In this document: positions 52,000 through 59,833 of the stretch, piece by piece | Layout of the letters: each line of letters starts with the position of its first letter | Position numbering within the stretch: position 1 is the stretch's first letter | NCBI GenBank assembly: GCA_028287465.1 | Contig: JAQBPO010000076.1 | Coordinates: 1-64,000 of the forward strand | Direction of reading: 5' to 3' | Origin: Fibrobacterota bacterium | GTDB taxonomy: Bacteria > Fibrobacterota > Fibrobacteria > UBA11236 | Length of the DNA stretch: 64,000 nucleotides | The notes under the pieces: generated by a model | The model's database searches: none | What the model was told of the DNA's origin: nothing | The model's input: only the letters and a program-made list of their open reading frames with translations | Program-made: the position numbers and the translations under genes

Positions 52000-53196
52000 A
52001 TGATTCGCACCCGCATCGCCATCCTCCCCCGGATCCTCATCCCGAAGGTCCTGCGCGTCCTGAGCGCCCTGCACCCGTTACGCGCCTGGCATCCCCTCTT
52101 GACCCTGGCCGCTTGCGTTTCCATACCCGCCCTGCCCGCGCGCATCCATGCCCAACCGGCCCCGGATCCCCAGCATTGGGCCCTGGTGCCCATCCTCATC
52201 TCCAACGCGGAAACGGGCGTCCAGGCCGGCGCCCTGGTGATCCGCTTCCTCAATCCGGAGGATACCGCGAACAAACCGTCGACCGTGGGTTTCGCCGCCC
52301 GCGTTTCCCAAAAGGCCCAGGTGGAGGTGAATCTCTTCCCCGAATGGTACTTGCGGAACGACCTCTATCATGTGACGGCCGATCTCAATTATATCCGCTG
52401 GCCGGCGGATTTCTACGGCCTGGGCAATGGAAGCGACATCCCCAAGGACAGCGCCGACCCCTACCTGGCCCAGGGCATGAACGCGGACGTTACGGTCGAG
52501 CGGGAATGGTTCCGGAATTTTTCCGCCGGCCCGCAGGCCCTGGTGAACTACGAGGACATCGATCCCAGGGGAAGCCGGGGCATCCTGACGGATACGGTGG
52601 CGGGAAGGCTCGGGGGCTTCACCAGCAACCTTGGCGCGGTGATAACCTACGACGGGCGCGACGCCGTCTACTGGACGCGCCGCGGCGCCTATCTGCGGGC
52701 CAAGGCCGCCTGGGCCCGCGGGGCCTGGGGCAGCGATTTCGCCTATGACAGCTATTGCCTGCAGGCCAAGCGGTTCTTCCCGCTCTTTTCGACCGGCGCC
52801 CTGGGCCTGTCCGCCCAATTGCAAATGGAAAACGGGGACGTTCCCTTCCGGGAACTGTCCACGGCGGACGGCGACCATGGCATGCGCGGATTGGTCCGCG
52901 GCAAATACCGGGACCGGCACCTATTGCTGCTTCAGGGCGAATATAAAAGCTACCTGCCGGACTACGGATGGCTGAGCCATCCCTGGTTCCGCAATCGCCT
53001 GGGATACGCCGTATTCGCCGAAGCGGGACAGGTGGCCCATGAGACCGGGGATTTCGCATGGGACGGGTTCCGGCCGGATTTCGGATTCGGGCTGCGCTAT
53101 GCGATGAATCCCGCGAACCGCATGAACATCCGGGTGGACATCGGGTTCGTCGACGGGAGCGTCGCTCCCGCCATCAACATCAAGGAAGCGTTCTAG
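52000..53196 (+). CDS. Omp85/BamA-superfamily outer-membrane barrel
   Basis: The 398-residue product has a basic N-terminus, a hydrophobic segment (about residues 27-47, signal peptide ending IHAQ) and a barrel with the Omp85 signature MRGLVRGKYRDRHLLLLQGEYK (R-G-x3-G-x-Y-R-D), followed by GLRYAMNPANRMNIRVDIGF. No POTRA domains are visible; the barrel starts soon after the signal, so this is the short surface-antigen (D15-like) form. It may insert or move lipids or proteins. It lies 51 bases after the phospholipid gene, with GGAGAG at its start, suggesting one envelope operon. Confidence 0.82.
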   Translation: MIRTRIAILPRILIPKVLRVLSALHPLRAWHPLLTLAACVSIPALPARIHAQPAPDPQHWALVPILISNAETGVQAGALVIRFLNPEDTANKPSTVGFAARVSQKAQVEVNLFPEWYLRNDLYHVTADLNYIRWPADFYGLGNGSDIPKDSADPYLAQGMNADVTVEREWFRNFSAGPQALVNYEDIDPRGSRGILTDTVAGRLGGFTSNLGAVITYDGRDAVYWTRRGAYLRAKAAWARGAWGSDFAYDSYCLQAKRFFPLFSTGALGLSAQLQMENGDVPFRELSTADGDHGMRGLVRGKYRDRHLLLLQGEYKSYLPDYGWLSHPWFRNRLGYAVFAEAGQVAHETGDFAWDGFRPDFGFGLRYAMNPANRMNIRVDIGFVDGSVAPAINIKEAF

Positions 53197-54190
53197 CCTC
53201 GTAACGCGCGACCAGGATCCCCGGGCGCAGGGAGCCGCGCAGGCCGCCTCCTTCGGCGCCTCCGCTCCATTGCCAGCGGGAACCGTCCCAGGCCAGGCCG
53301 CCCGCCAGGCGGCCCTGCACGTCGGACAAGGTCATCCGGCTCCCCATCGCGCCGTTGGGCAGGACGGGGACCAGGCCGTTCCCGAGGAAGGTGACGGCCA
53401 AACGCTGGCCCGGCCGCAGGGCGGAGGGGTCCCGGCCGTTTTCCAGGGTCCCTCCATTCAGGACCGCCGGGGCCTCGAAGGGCTTGGAGAAATCCGGGAG
53501 GTCGGTCCGCACCACGAAGGCGCTGAACCTGGAGTGCGTGGTCGAGGTAGGCGACCAGTCGCTGGTGCTGCCCCCATAGAAGGTCTGCAGGCTCACCTGA
53601 TCCACCATGGCGACCGTGGCGGCGACGCTTCCCCGCCATTTGATCCCCGTCATGTCCGTCACCTTGGCGCCGTTCAGCCAGGCCTGGGCCGATCCGTTTG
53701 CCTGCCCGGGCGCATTCACCACCACATGCTCCGTGATCCGGTTCCAGGCGCTCTTCTTGAAGGCGAGGCCATTGGCGAAATTGCGCACGTCGCCGCAATC
53801 GTTTACCCGGTTCTGGTGGTAATAATAGAAGTGGCCGCCGCCGCCATCGTGCCACATGAAGCGCGCGCTCCAGCCGTCCGCCACGATGTCCTTGCAACCG
53901 GAGGTATGCGAGCCGCCCACCAGGCCCGGGAGCTTGCCGCCCTTGACCCATTGCCAATCGCTTTCGAACCAGACCTGGTAATCCAGGTAGTATTCGTTCG
54001 CGGGGGGTAGCTTTACGTAATCCTGGGGCACGCCTTGCACTACGGCCTCACCGAACTTGTTGCCGGGATAGGTGACGGAGAACCCGTTGATGACGGAAAC
54101 GATGTCCGCCCGGGGACCCGCGGCTAGCACGGCCATCGCGGCCAGAAGGAAGGGAAGGCCATTGGAAACCCGCTTTGCCGGTAAACGCAT
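53180..54190 (-). CDS. Secreted polysaccharide lyase-like protein (PL14-type)
   Basis: The 336-residue product has a signal peptide (about residues 1-28) and a beta-jelly-roll domain (about 30-230). Landmarks are YYLDYQVWFESDWQWVKGGKLPGLVGG, WSARFMWHDGGGGHFYYYH and LQTFYGGSTSDW, the pattern of PL14-type alginate/glucuronan lyase-like proteins found in bacteria, fungi and molluscs. The C-terminus carries MTLSDVQGRLAGG, a D-x-x-G-R domain. The ATG at 54190 has GGAGA upstream. The gene overlaps the convergent Omp85-type gene by 17 bases. Substrate unknown. Confidence 0.65.
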   Translation of the reverse strand: MRLPAKRVSNGLPFLLAAMAVLAAGPRADIVSVINGFSVTYPGNKFGEAVVQGVPQDYVKLPPANEYYLDYQVWFESDWQWVKGGKLPGLVGGSHTSGCKDIVADGWSARFMWHDGGGGHFYYYHQNRVNDCGDVRNFANGLAFKKSAWNRITEHVVVNAPGQANGSAQAWLNGAKVTDMTGIKWRGSVAATVAMVDQVSLQTFYGGSTSDWSPTSTTHSRFSAFVVRTDLPDFSKPFEAPAVLNGGTLENGRDPSALRPGQRLAVTFLGNGLVPVLPNGAMGSRMTLSDVQGRLAGGLAWDGSRWQWSGGAEGGGLRGSLRPGILVARYEARTLP

Positions 54191-54409
54191 TTTTTTTCTC
54201 CGCGTCGGAACCCGTGTATCAACGCCCACCCTTTCCCAACCTAAGCGCCGGGACCGGACCGCACAGGGGGAAAAACGGCATCAAAGCGGCCTATTAAAGC
54301 CCGGTTTTGGAGTCTTGGGGAACCGGCGTCCCCGGAAGCGATTTAATATTGCGGCGACGATCCATTACGTATCTTGGAGGCTACGCAGGGACGCAAGCCC
54401 GGAGATCCG

Positions 54410-55036
54410 ATGCCGATTGTCAGGAATATATCAAGCACCCTAGCCCTCCTCCTCATGGCGGCGGCGGGGCATTCAGCCACCTTGGTGGATACCGTGCTCG
54501 CGAAATACGGCATGGATGCCTTCAAGAACGCCAAAGAGATCCGCTTCACCTTCCATGCCAAGGTGGCCGGCATGGGCCCGTCCCATACCTGGTCGTGGAA
54601 ACCCAAGGCGGACAGCGTGACCTCGGTGGACAAAGGCATTTCCTACTCGCGCAAGTCCATGAACGAGAAGGAGAAGAAGATCGACAAGGGGTTCGTCAAT
54701 GATATGTATTGGCTGACCTTCCCCTTGCACCTGGGCATGGATAAGGGGATCGAAATCAAGATCGACAGCGCCTTGACGCCTTCGCCGAAAAAGAAGGAGC
54801 CCCTCCGCCGCATCGCGGTCGCCTATGTCCAGGAGGCGGGCTATACGCCCAATGACGCGTACGAACTGTTCGTCGCGCCGGACGGCCTGATCAAGGAATG
54901 GGTCTACCACAGGAAGGGAAGCAAGCGCGGGGCGGCGTGGACCTGGGAGGATAATGCCGTCATCGGCGGGATCCTGTTCTCGCGGGAGCACAAGGGAATC
55001 GTCCGCATCCATTTCACCGATATCCAGGTCCGCTGA
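54410..55036 (+). CDS. Exported protein of unknown function (LolA-like fold possible)
   Basis: The 208-residue product has a signal peptide (residues 1-23, ending GHSA). The mature part begins with a helix (LVDTVLAKYGMDAFKNAKEIRFTFHAKV) followed by a series of beta strands, as in the LolA/LppX-like folds that carry lipids or lipoproteins. I do not recognise a named family with confidence. GGAG precedes the chosen ATG. The gene at 55073 follows after 36 bases on the same strand. Confidence 0.6.
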   Translation: MPIVRNISSTLALLLMAAAGHSATLVDTVLAKYGMDAFKNAKEIRFTFHAKVAGMGPSHTWSWKPKADSVTSVDKGISYSRKSMNEKEKKIDKGFVNDMYWLTFPLHLGMDKGIEIKIDSALTPSPKKKEPLRRIAVAYVQEAGYTPNDAYELFVAPDGLIKEWVYHRKGSKRGAAWTWEDNAVIGGILFSREHKGIVRIHFTDIQVR

Positions 55037-55072
55037 CCGGACGGTCCGCCTCCATTCAACTCCCATCCAGCC

Positions 55073-55528
55073 ATGATTCCGGATCGAACCGCCATCCTCG
55101 CCCGTTGCAGGGACATCCTCGTACTCCGCAAGGCGGAATACGAGCGCGAGCTCCGGAGCCTGGACCAGGCCGCCGCCGCGGAGACGAAGAGCAGCGCCGG
55201 GGACAAGTACGAGACCGCGCGCGAGATGATCGCCCAATCCCGCAACCTGATCCAGCACAATCTCGCGGAGGCGGAAGCCGGCCTGGACGCCCTGGAAAGG
55301 ATGGCCAAGGCGCCCTTGCGGCCCAAGGTCGGTTTCGGAAGCCTGGTGGAGACCGGCACCGGGTGGCATCTGGTGGGGGTGAGCCTGGGGGAACTGGAGA
55401 TCCTGGGAATGCGCCTGCGCATGATCTCCCTGGCCAGTCCGCTCGGGGCGGCCCTGAAGGGGAAAGGCGCGGGCGATCGCTTTCCGTTCATGGGCGCGGA
55501 CATGGAGATCCTCCAAGTCCCTATCTGA
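55073..55528 (+). CDS. GreA/GreB-like small protein
   Basis: The 151-residue product has an N-terminal coiled-coil-like helix pair (about residues 5-75) with SSAGDKYETAREM, the motif of a GreA/B-like group common in Bacteroidetes (there often mislabelled 3-oxoacyl-ACP synthase), and a C-terminal beta domain (about 80-150) with SPLGAALKGKGAGDRF, typical of the GreA/B C-terminal domain. True GreA proteins rescue stalled RNA polymerase through acidic residues at the coiled-coil tip; whether this one does is not known. No signal peptide. Confidence 0.75.
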   Translation: MIPDRTAILARCRDILVLRKAEYERELRSLDQAAAAETKSSAGDKYETAREMIAQSRNLIQHNLAEAEAGLDALERMAKAPLRPKVGFGSLVETGTGWHLVGVSLGELEILGMRLRMISLASPLGAALKGKGAGDRFPFMGADMEILQVPI

Positions 55529-55599
55529 TCGGGCAGGTACCGCGGCCGCCGCCCTTCCGGAGAACCATTCCCCTTCGAGACGGCGGACCTTTCACGGAA

Positions 55600-55953
55600 T
55601 CAAGCCATTACGCTGACGATGGACCGGCAGGCCTCGGCGCAGCGCCGGCATGCCTCCGCGCACTCGCGGCAATGGGTCATCTGCCTGTGGGTTTCGCACT
55701 CCGACGCGCATGCTTCGCAGATTTCCGCGCATAGCTGGCAGGCCTGGGCGGTGAAGGGCGAATTGGCGAGCAGGAAGGCATTGGTGAGATCGCAAATCCA
55801 GGCGCAGTCCCGGTCCATCCGGATGCATTCCCTGAGCATGGCGATGTCCTTTTCCTCCAGGCAAGCGGCCGCGCATTTGCGGGCGGCGCGCGCGCATTCC
55901 GCGGTCGTTTCGATGATTTCATTCAGGTCCGGTTCCGTGCTTCTCTTGGCCAT
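55600..55953 (-). CDS. Four-helix-bundle copper-storage-like protein (Csp, DUF326)
   Basis: The 117-residue product contains 16 cysteines in repeated C-x3-C and C-x2-C spacings (ECARAARKCAAAC, CQLCAEICEACASEC, CRECAEACRRCAEAC), together with helical Ala/Glu/Arg-rich sequence. This matches cytosolic copper-storage proteins of the Csp3 type, which hold many Cu(I) ions inside a four-helix bundle. There is no signal peptide. AAAGGA lies upstream of the chosen ATG. No copper pump or regulator gene is next to it. The in-frame extension upstream is unlikely to be coding. Confidence 0.9.
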   Translation of the reverse strand: MAKRSTEPDLNEIIETTAECARAARKCAAACLEEKDIAMLRECIRMDRDCAWICDLTNAFLLANSPFTAQACQLCAEICEACASECETHRQMTHCRECAEACRRCAEACRSIVSVMA

Positions 55954-56156
55954 GCTTTTTTCCTTTCGTGATTTCGGTGATGTTCCGTTCGCGAATCCAA
56001 GATAATGCCGGGCCGGTCGGCGGAGCAAGGGCTTTCCCCCGCATGGACAAGGTGGCAGGGTTTGCCAAAACGGGCGTCCCCTGCATGAATCTTTCTGAAT
56101 TAGATTGGTGGAAAACCCGGGGCCAAGGGGCGACCCGCGTAAAACGATCCCTGTCA

Positions 56157-57329
56157 ATGGAGGTTCCCATCCGTTCTTTCTTCGGACTTCTTGCGGCCGC
56201 GGCGCTCCTAGCGGCCGCAGCGCTCCTAGCGTCCTGCTCGGGTACGGACGGCACCAAGCCGGTCGGATATGAAGACGCCTTTCCCGGGGCCGGTTTCGAT
56301 CGGCCCGTCTTCCTAGCGGAAGTCCCCGGCGCGACGGGGGCCTTCCTGGTGCTTGAACAGGCCGGGACCATCCGAATCGTGAGCCGGCAAGGCTCGGCCT
56401 GGGTCAAGCGGGAATTCGGCAAGGTGGAAGTGACGGGCGGCGCGTCCGGCGGGGATGAACGGGGCCTGCTCGGCTTCGCCTTCCATCCGGATTTCCCATC
56501 GAACCGGAAGTATTACTGCTATTACGTCCATGACGGATCCGACGTCCTCGCCGAAGGGACCGCCGATTCGACCCTGCTCAAGGATTCGGGATCGCCACGG
56601 CGCATCCTGCTGGATATCCCCGATCCCTATCCGAACCACAATGGCGGGACCATCGGCTTCGGGCCCAAGGACGGTTTCCTCTATATCGGGATCGGGGACG
56701 GCGGCTCGGCCGGGGATCCCCACGGCAACGGTCAGAACAAGAACGCCCTGCTGGGCAAGATGCTCAGGATCGACGTCAACGGCCGGGCCGGAGGTAAGGG
56801 GTATGCGATCCCGGCGGACAATCCGTTCCTGGACGGGAGCGGGGCGCCGGAAGCGTGGGCTTATGGCCTGCGCAATCCCTGGAAATGGAGCTTCGACCCC
56901 GTAACCGGCGAGTTATGGGCCGGGGACGTGGGCCAGGATCGCTTCGAAGAGGTCGACATCATCGAAAGGGGCGGGAACTACGGATGGAACGTCACGGAGG
57001 GGAAGGAATGCTACCCCCAGGGCGGTTCCCATTGCGATCCGCCCGGCGGCAAACCGCCCGTCTGGACCTATGGCCGGGGAAGCAAGGGCGGCACCAGCGT
57101 CACTGGCGGCGTGGTCCTCCGGGGGGATCCCGCCTCGCCTTATTTCGGGTCCTACCTGGTGGGCGATTACGGGACCAATAACGTATGGTCGCTCAGGAAG
57201 AACGGCCAGGCCACGCCGTTGGCCAAGCCTCCGGCCATCGCCATCTCCTCCTTCGCCGCGGACTCCCAAGGCGCGATCTACGTCATGGGCGTCGATAGCC
57301 CGGTCATATACCGCATAACGGGACTCTGA
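56157..57329 (+). CDS. GSDH-type (PQQ-dependent sugar dehydrogenase-like) lipoprotein
   Basis: The 390-residue product has a lipoprotein signal ending LLASC (Cys27) and a GSDH propeller: ERGLLGFAFHPDF, NHNGGTIGFGPKDGFLYIGIGDGG, AWAYGLRNPWKWSFD and GDVGQDRFEEVDII are diagnostic. It is a paralog of the protein at 47728-49059 but is lipid-anchored and lacks the D-x-x-G-R tail. The signal region contains an 18-base tandem repeat (two copies of GCGGCCGC-N-GCGCTCCTA) that encodes AAAALL twice. The ATG at 56157 lacks a clear ribosome binding site, so an earlier start such as 56085 cannot be excluded. Confidence 0.82.
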   Translation: MEVPIRSFFGLLAAAALLAAAALLASCSGTDGTKPVGYEDAFPGAGFDRPVFLAEVPGATGAFLVLEQAGTIRIVSRQGSAWVKREFGKVEVTGGASGGDERGLLGFAFHPDFPSNRKYYCYYVHDGSDVLAEGTADSTLLKDSGSPRRILLDIPDPYPNHNGGTIGFGPKDGFLYIGIGDGGSAGDPHGNGQNKNALLGKMLRIDVNGRAGGKGYAIPADNPFLDGSGAPEAWAYGLRNPWKWSFDPVTGELWAGDVGQDRFEEVDIIERGGNYGWNVTEGKECYPQGGSHCDPPGGKPPVWTYGRGSKGGTSVTGGVVLRGDPASPYFGSYLVGDYGTNNVWSLRKNGQATPLAKPPAIAISSFAADSQGAIYVMGVDSPVIYRITGL

Positions 57330-57341
57330 TCACATCCGCGC

Positions 57342-57363
57342 CTCCCTGCGGGTTCGCGGGGAG
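57342..57363 (+). terminator. Possible terminator hairpin after the GSDH lipoprotein gene
   Basis: A nine-base stem with one G-U pair (CTCCCTGCG with CGCGGGGAG) encloses a four-base loop 12 bases after the stop codon. No T run follows, so it is a weak candidate. Confidence 0.3.
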
Positions 57364-57567
57364 TCCGCGGTGGGCATTTCGCTCCTGGACGCAAAACAAA
57401 TCCTTCGCCATCCTGTCACCCGCCCTGATCGGGCATGCAAACGCGGCCGACGCATCCGCGTCCCGCCGGGACGCGTTTATGCTTGGATCGCATTTGCCGG
57501 AAAAGGATTTTTGATCCAGCCGCCCGCAACACGGCAATCGAAACATCCCTTAACCCGGAGGCGGAGC

Positions 57568-58152
57568 ATGTTCCGCTTGATCGTCCTGCTCGCGTTCCTG
57601 ATCCTGGGCGTCCAAGCCAGGGCCGAAGAGAAGACCTGGCTGGTGACGGATGAGCCCCAGAACTCCTCCTATTTCGCCCCCAAGCTGAGGGTATCGCGCG
57701 TGAACGACAGCCTGGCCATCTGGCCCGGGGTCGGCATCGGCTGGATCGTCGGGTCCGTCGTCTCTTTCGGATTCGAGGGCTATTACCTGGCGAACGATCT
57801 CCGCACGGCCCAAGCCGATACGGCCCATTTCAGCATGGCCATCGCGGGCCTGGTGTTCGAGGCCATCCCCTCGCCGGAACGGCGCACCCACCTGGCCTTT
57901 AAGCTCATGATCGGCGGAGGCGGGGCCCAGGAGGGCGGCACGATGAACCTCGACAGCATGGCCAACAACGGGTTCCTGGCCCTGGAACCGGCCGTGGGCC
58001 TGGAGTTCAACCTCACGCGGAACATCCGCATCCGCCCGGAGGTGAGCTATCTCTGGATATCCGGAGACGTGCCCGGCATGGAATCCAAGTGGGACGTTTC
58101 GGAAACGGCCTTCGATCTGGTCCTGCGGTTCAAGGAGCCCGATGGCACGTGA
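57568..58152 (+). CDS. Exported small beta-barrel-like protein, unknown function
   Basis: The 194-residue product has a signal peptide (residues 1-19, ending ARA) and a set of amphipathic strands (LGWIVGSVVSFGFEGYYL-type, HLAFKLMIGGGGA, VGLEFNLTRNIRIRPEVSYL) with a last strand ending DLVLRF. This suggests a small outer-membrane barrel of the OmpA-barrel or OmpW size. GGAGGCGGAGC precedes the ATG. I do not recognise a family. Confidence 0.6.
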   Translation: MFRLIVLLAFLILGVQARAEEKTWLVTDEPQNSSYFAPKLRVSRVNDSLAIWPGVGIGWIVGSVVSFGFEGYYLANDLRTAQADTAHFSMAIAGLVFEAIPSPERRTHLAFKLMIGGGGAQEGGTMNLDSMANNGFLALEPAVGLEFNLTRNIRIRPEVSYLWISGDVPGMESKWDVSETAFDLVLRFKEPDGT

Positions 58153-58231
58153 AGGATCAGGATGCCATGGGACGGCAGAGGGTCCGGGCGAGGTCCGGGA
58201 GGATGCAAAAAAACCGGATCGGATGTAAAAT

Positions 58232-58268
58232 GCATGCAAGCGCCCCTTCCTCCGGAGTCCTTGCATGC
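58232..58268 (+). promoter_or_regulatory. Inverted repeat enclosing the ribosome binding site of the PLD-like gene
   Basis: GCATGCAAG (58232-58240) is exactly complementary to CTTGCATGC (58260-58268). The 19-base loop contains CCGGAG, the likely ribosome binding site, and the ATG at 58265 lies inside the 3' arm. TAAAAT at 58225-58230 is a possible -10 box, which would start the transcript right at the hairpin. Confidence 0.5.
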
Positions 58269-59827
58269 GCAGACTGTTCCTCATCGCCTTCGCATCCGCC
58301 TTGCTTTCGGCGGAATCGGCGGTTCCGCAACCGGCGCAATCGGGAGCCTCGCCTTCGGGTAAGCCTGACAAGCCCGACGCGGCGGATTCCGCGGCCACGG
58401 CCGCCTCGGATCCGGCACGGAGGCTCGCCCTGGATCTCAATGGCGGGATGCTGGAACTCCTCGCCTCGCATCCCGGGCAGACCGCGGCCGTGACCCTGGA
58501 ACGCGGGGAACTCTCCCTCCTCACCCGCGCCTGGCTGGCGCAACACGCCCTCCGCTCCCTGGACATCCAATACTTCATCTGGACGGCGGACAATGTGGGC
58601 CGCCTGGCCATGGACGGAATGCTGGCGGCGGCGGAACGGGGCGTCCGGGTTCGCGTACTGGTCGACGATCTGATGCTGGACATCCCTCCGGACCTGCTGG
58701 CGGCCATGGATGGCCATCCCAACCTCGAAATCAAGGTCTACAATCCGAATACCAATACGGGGGTGGGTTTCTGGAGGAAGCTTTGGAACGTCCTGACCGG
58801 ATTCCGCGCCATCAACCAGAGGATGCACAACAAGGCCCTGATCGTCGACAGCCTCCTGGCGGTGACCGGCGGACGCAATCTGGCGGACGAGTACTTCGAT
58901 TTCCACCATGGATTCGACTTCCGCGATAGGGACATCCTGGTGGCCGGGCCCGCGGCGGGCCAGATGGAAACGGCCTTCGGGGACTATTGGGCCAGCGCGC
59001 TCTCCAGGCCCGTATCGGAATTGGTCCCCGCCCTGGCGCCGGACAGTCAGGCCTCCGTACGCGCAGCCATCCATGCCTACGCGGCGGACACCCTGAACTT
59101 CGCCCCGGACGTTCGCAACGCGTTGGACCGTCTACCGCGGAATTTCGGCGCGGTCCTGGCGGACGCGGCCTGGGGCGAGGCCCGGTTCATCGTGGACGCT
59201 CCGGGGAAGAACGACGGCAGCCAAGGCCTTGCGGGCGGAGGCGTGACAACGCGGTTCCTGGCTGAGCTGTTGCGATCCGCGCGGCATAGCGTGACCATCC
59301 AGTCGCCCTACCTGATCCCGGACGAGGCCACCCTGGCGCTGTTCCGCGAGCTGACGGCGAAGGGGATCGCCGTGCGCATCTCCACCAATTCCATGGCCAA
59401 CAACGACAACCTGAAGGCCGTGAGCGGCTATCTCAAGCGCCGGAAGGAAATCCTGGCGGCCGGGGTGCGGGTGTTCGAGTTCAAACCGGAACCGGGCATA
59501 CAACGCAAGCTGCAGGAACGCTACGCGAAGCTGGAAGCCGAAAAACCCGTCTTCGTCATCCATGCCAAGACCCTGGTGGTAGACGGGGCCCGCTTGTTCG
59601 TGGGCACCTTCAATCTCGATCCGCGCAGCATGCACCTGAACACGGAATCGGGCATCTTCCTCGAGAACGCGCGAGTGGCCAGGGAAGTGGAGATGGCCAT
59701 CGAATCGGACATGGCCGCGGAGAACAGTTGGGACGCTTCCAGGGAAACCGGGGATTCCCACGCGCCGTTCTGGCGGCGCGTTCAGGTGTGGTTCTGGAAG
59801 CTGCTTCCCATGGAAGCGATCCTGTAG
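58265..59827 (+). CDS. Phospholipase D-family protein (cardiolipin synthase-like)
   Basis: The 520-residue product has a signal peptide (about residues 1-19), a Pro/Ser/Ala-rich linker and two PLD domains. The two HKD motifs are H188-x-K190-x4-D195 (MHNKALIVD) and H433-x-K435-x4-D440 (IHAKTLVVD), each followed by GGRN or GTFN. Layout and length fit the ClsC/YmdC-type cardiolipin synthase-like group, which acts on phospholipids at the periplasmic face. The acting substrate is not shown. It ends six bases before the convergent GH39 gene. An inverted repeat covers its start. Confidence 0.88.
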   Translation: MRRLFLIAFASALLSAESAVPQPAQSGASPSGKPDKPDAADSAATAASDPARRLALDLNGGMLELLASHPGQTAAVTLERGELSLLTRAWLAQHALRSLDIQYFIWTADNVGRLAMDGMLAAAERGVRVRVLVDDLMLDIPPDLLAAMDGHPNLEIKVYNPNTNTGVGFWRKLWNVLTGFRAINQRMHNKALIVDSLLAVTGGRNLADEYFDFHHGFDFRDRDILVAGPAAGQMETAFGDYWASALSRPVSELVPALAPDSQASVRAAIHAYAADTLNFAPDVRNALDRLPRNFGAVLADAAWGEARFIVDAPGKNDGSQGLAGGGVTTRFLAELLRSARHSVTIQSPYLIPDEATLALFRELTAKGIAVRISTNSMANNDNLKAVSGYLKRRKEILAAGVRVFEFKPEPGIQRKLQERYAKLEAEKPVFVIHAKTLVVDGARLFVGTFNLDPRSMHLNTESGIFLENARVAREVEMAIESDMAAENSWDASRETGDSHAPFWRRVQVWFWKLLPMEAIL

Positions 59828-59833
59828 CCTCCG

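Noticed and set aside
28385-54278. GGGGAAAAACGG at 29695 and 54267, with a near copy at 28385
   Set aside because: A shared 12-base string between gaps of this total length is expected a few times by chance, and the contexts do not agree.
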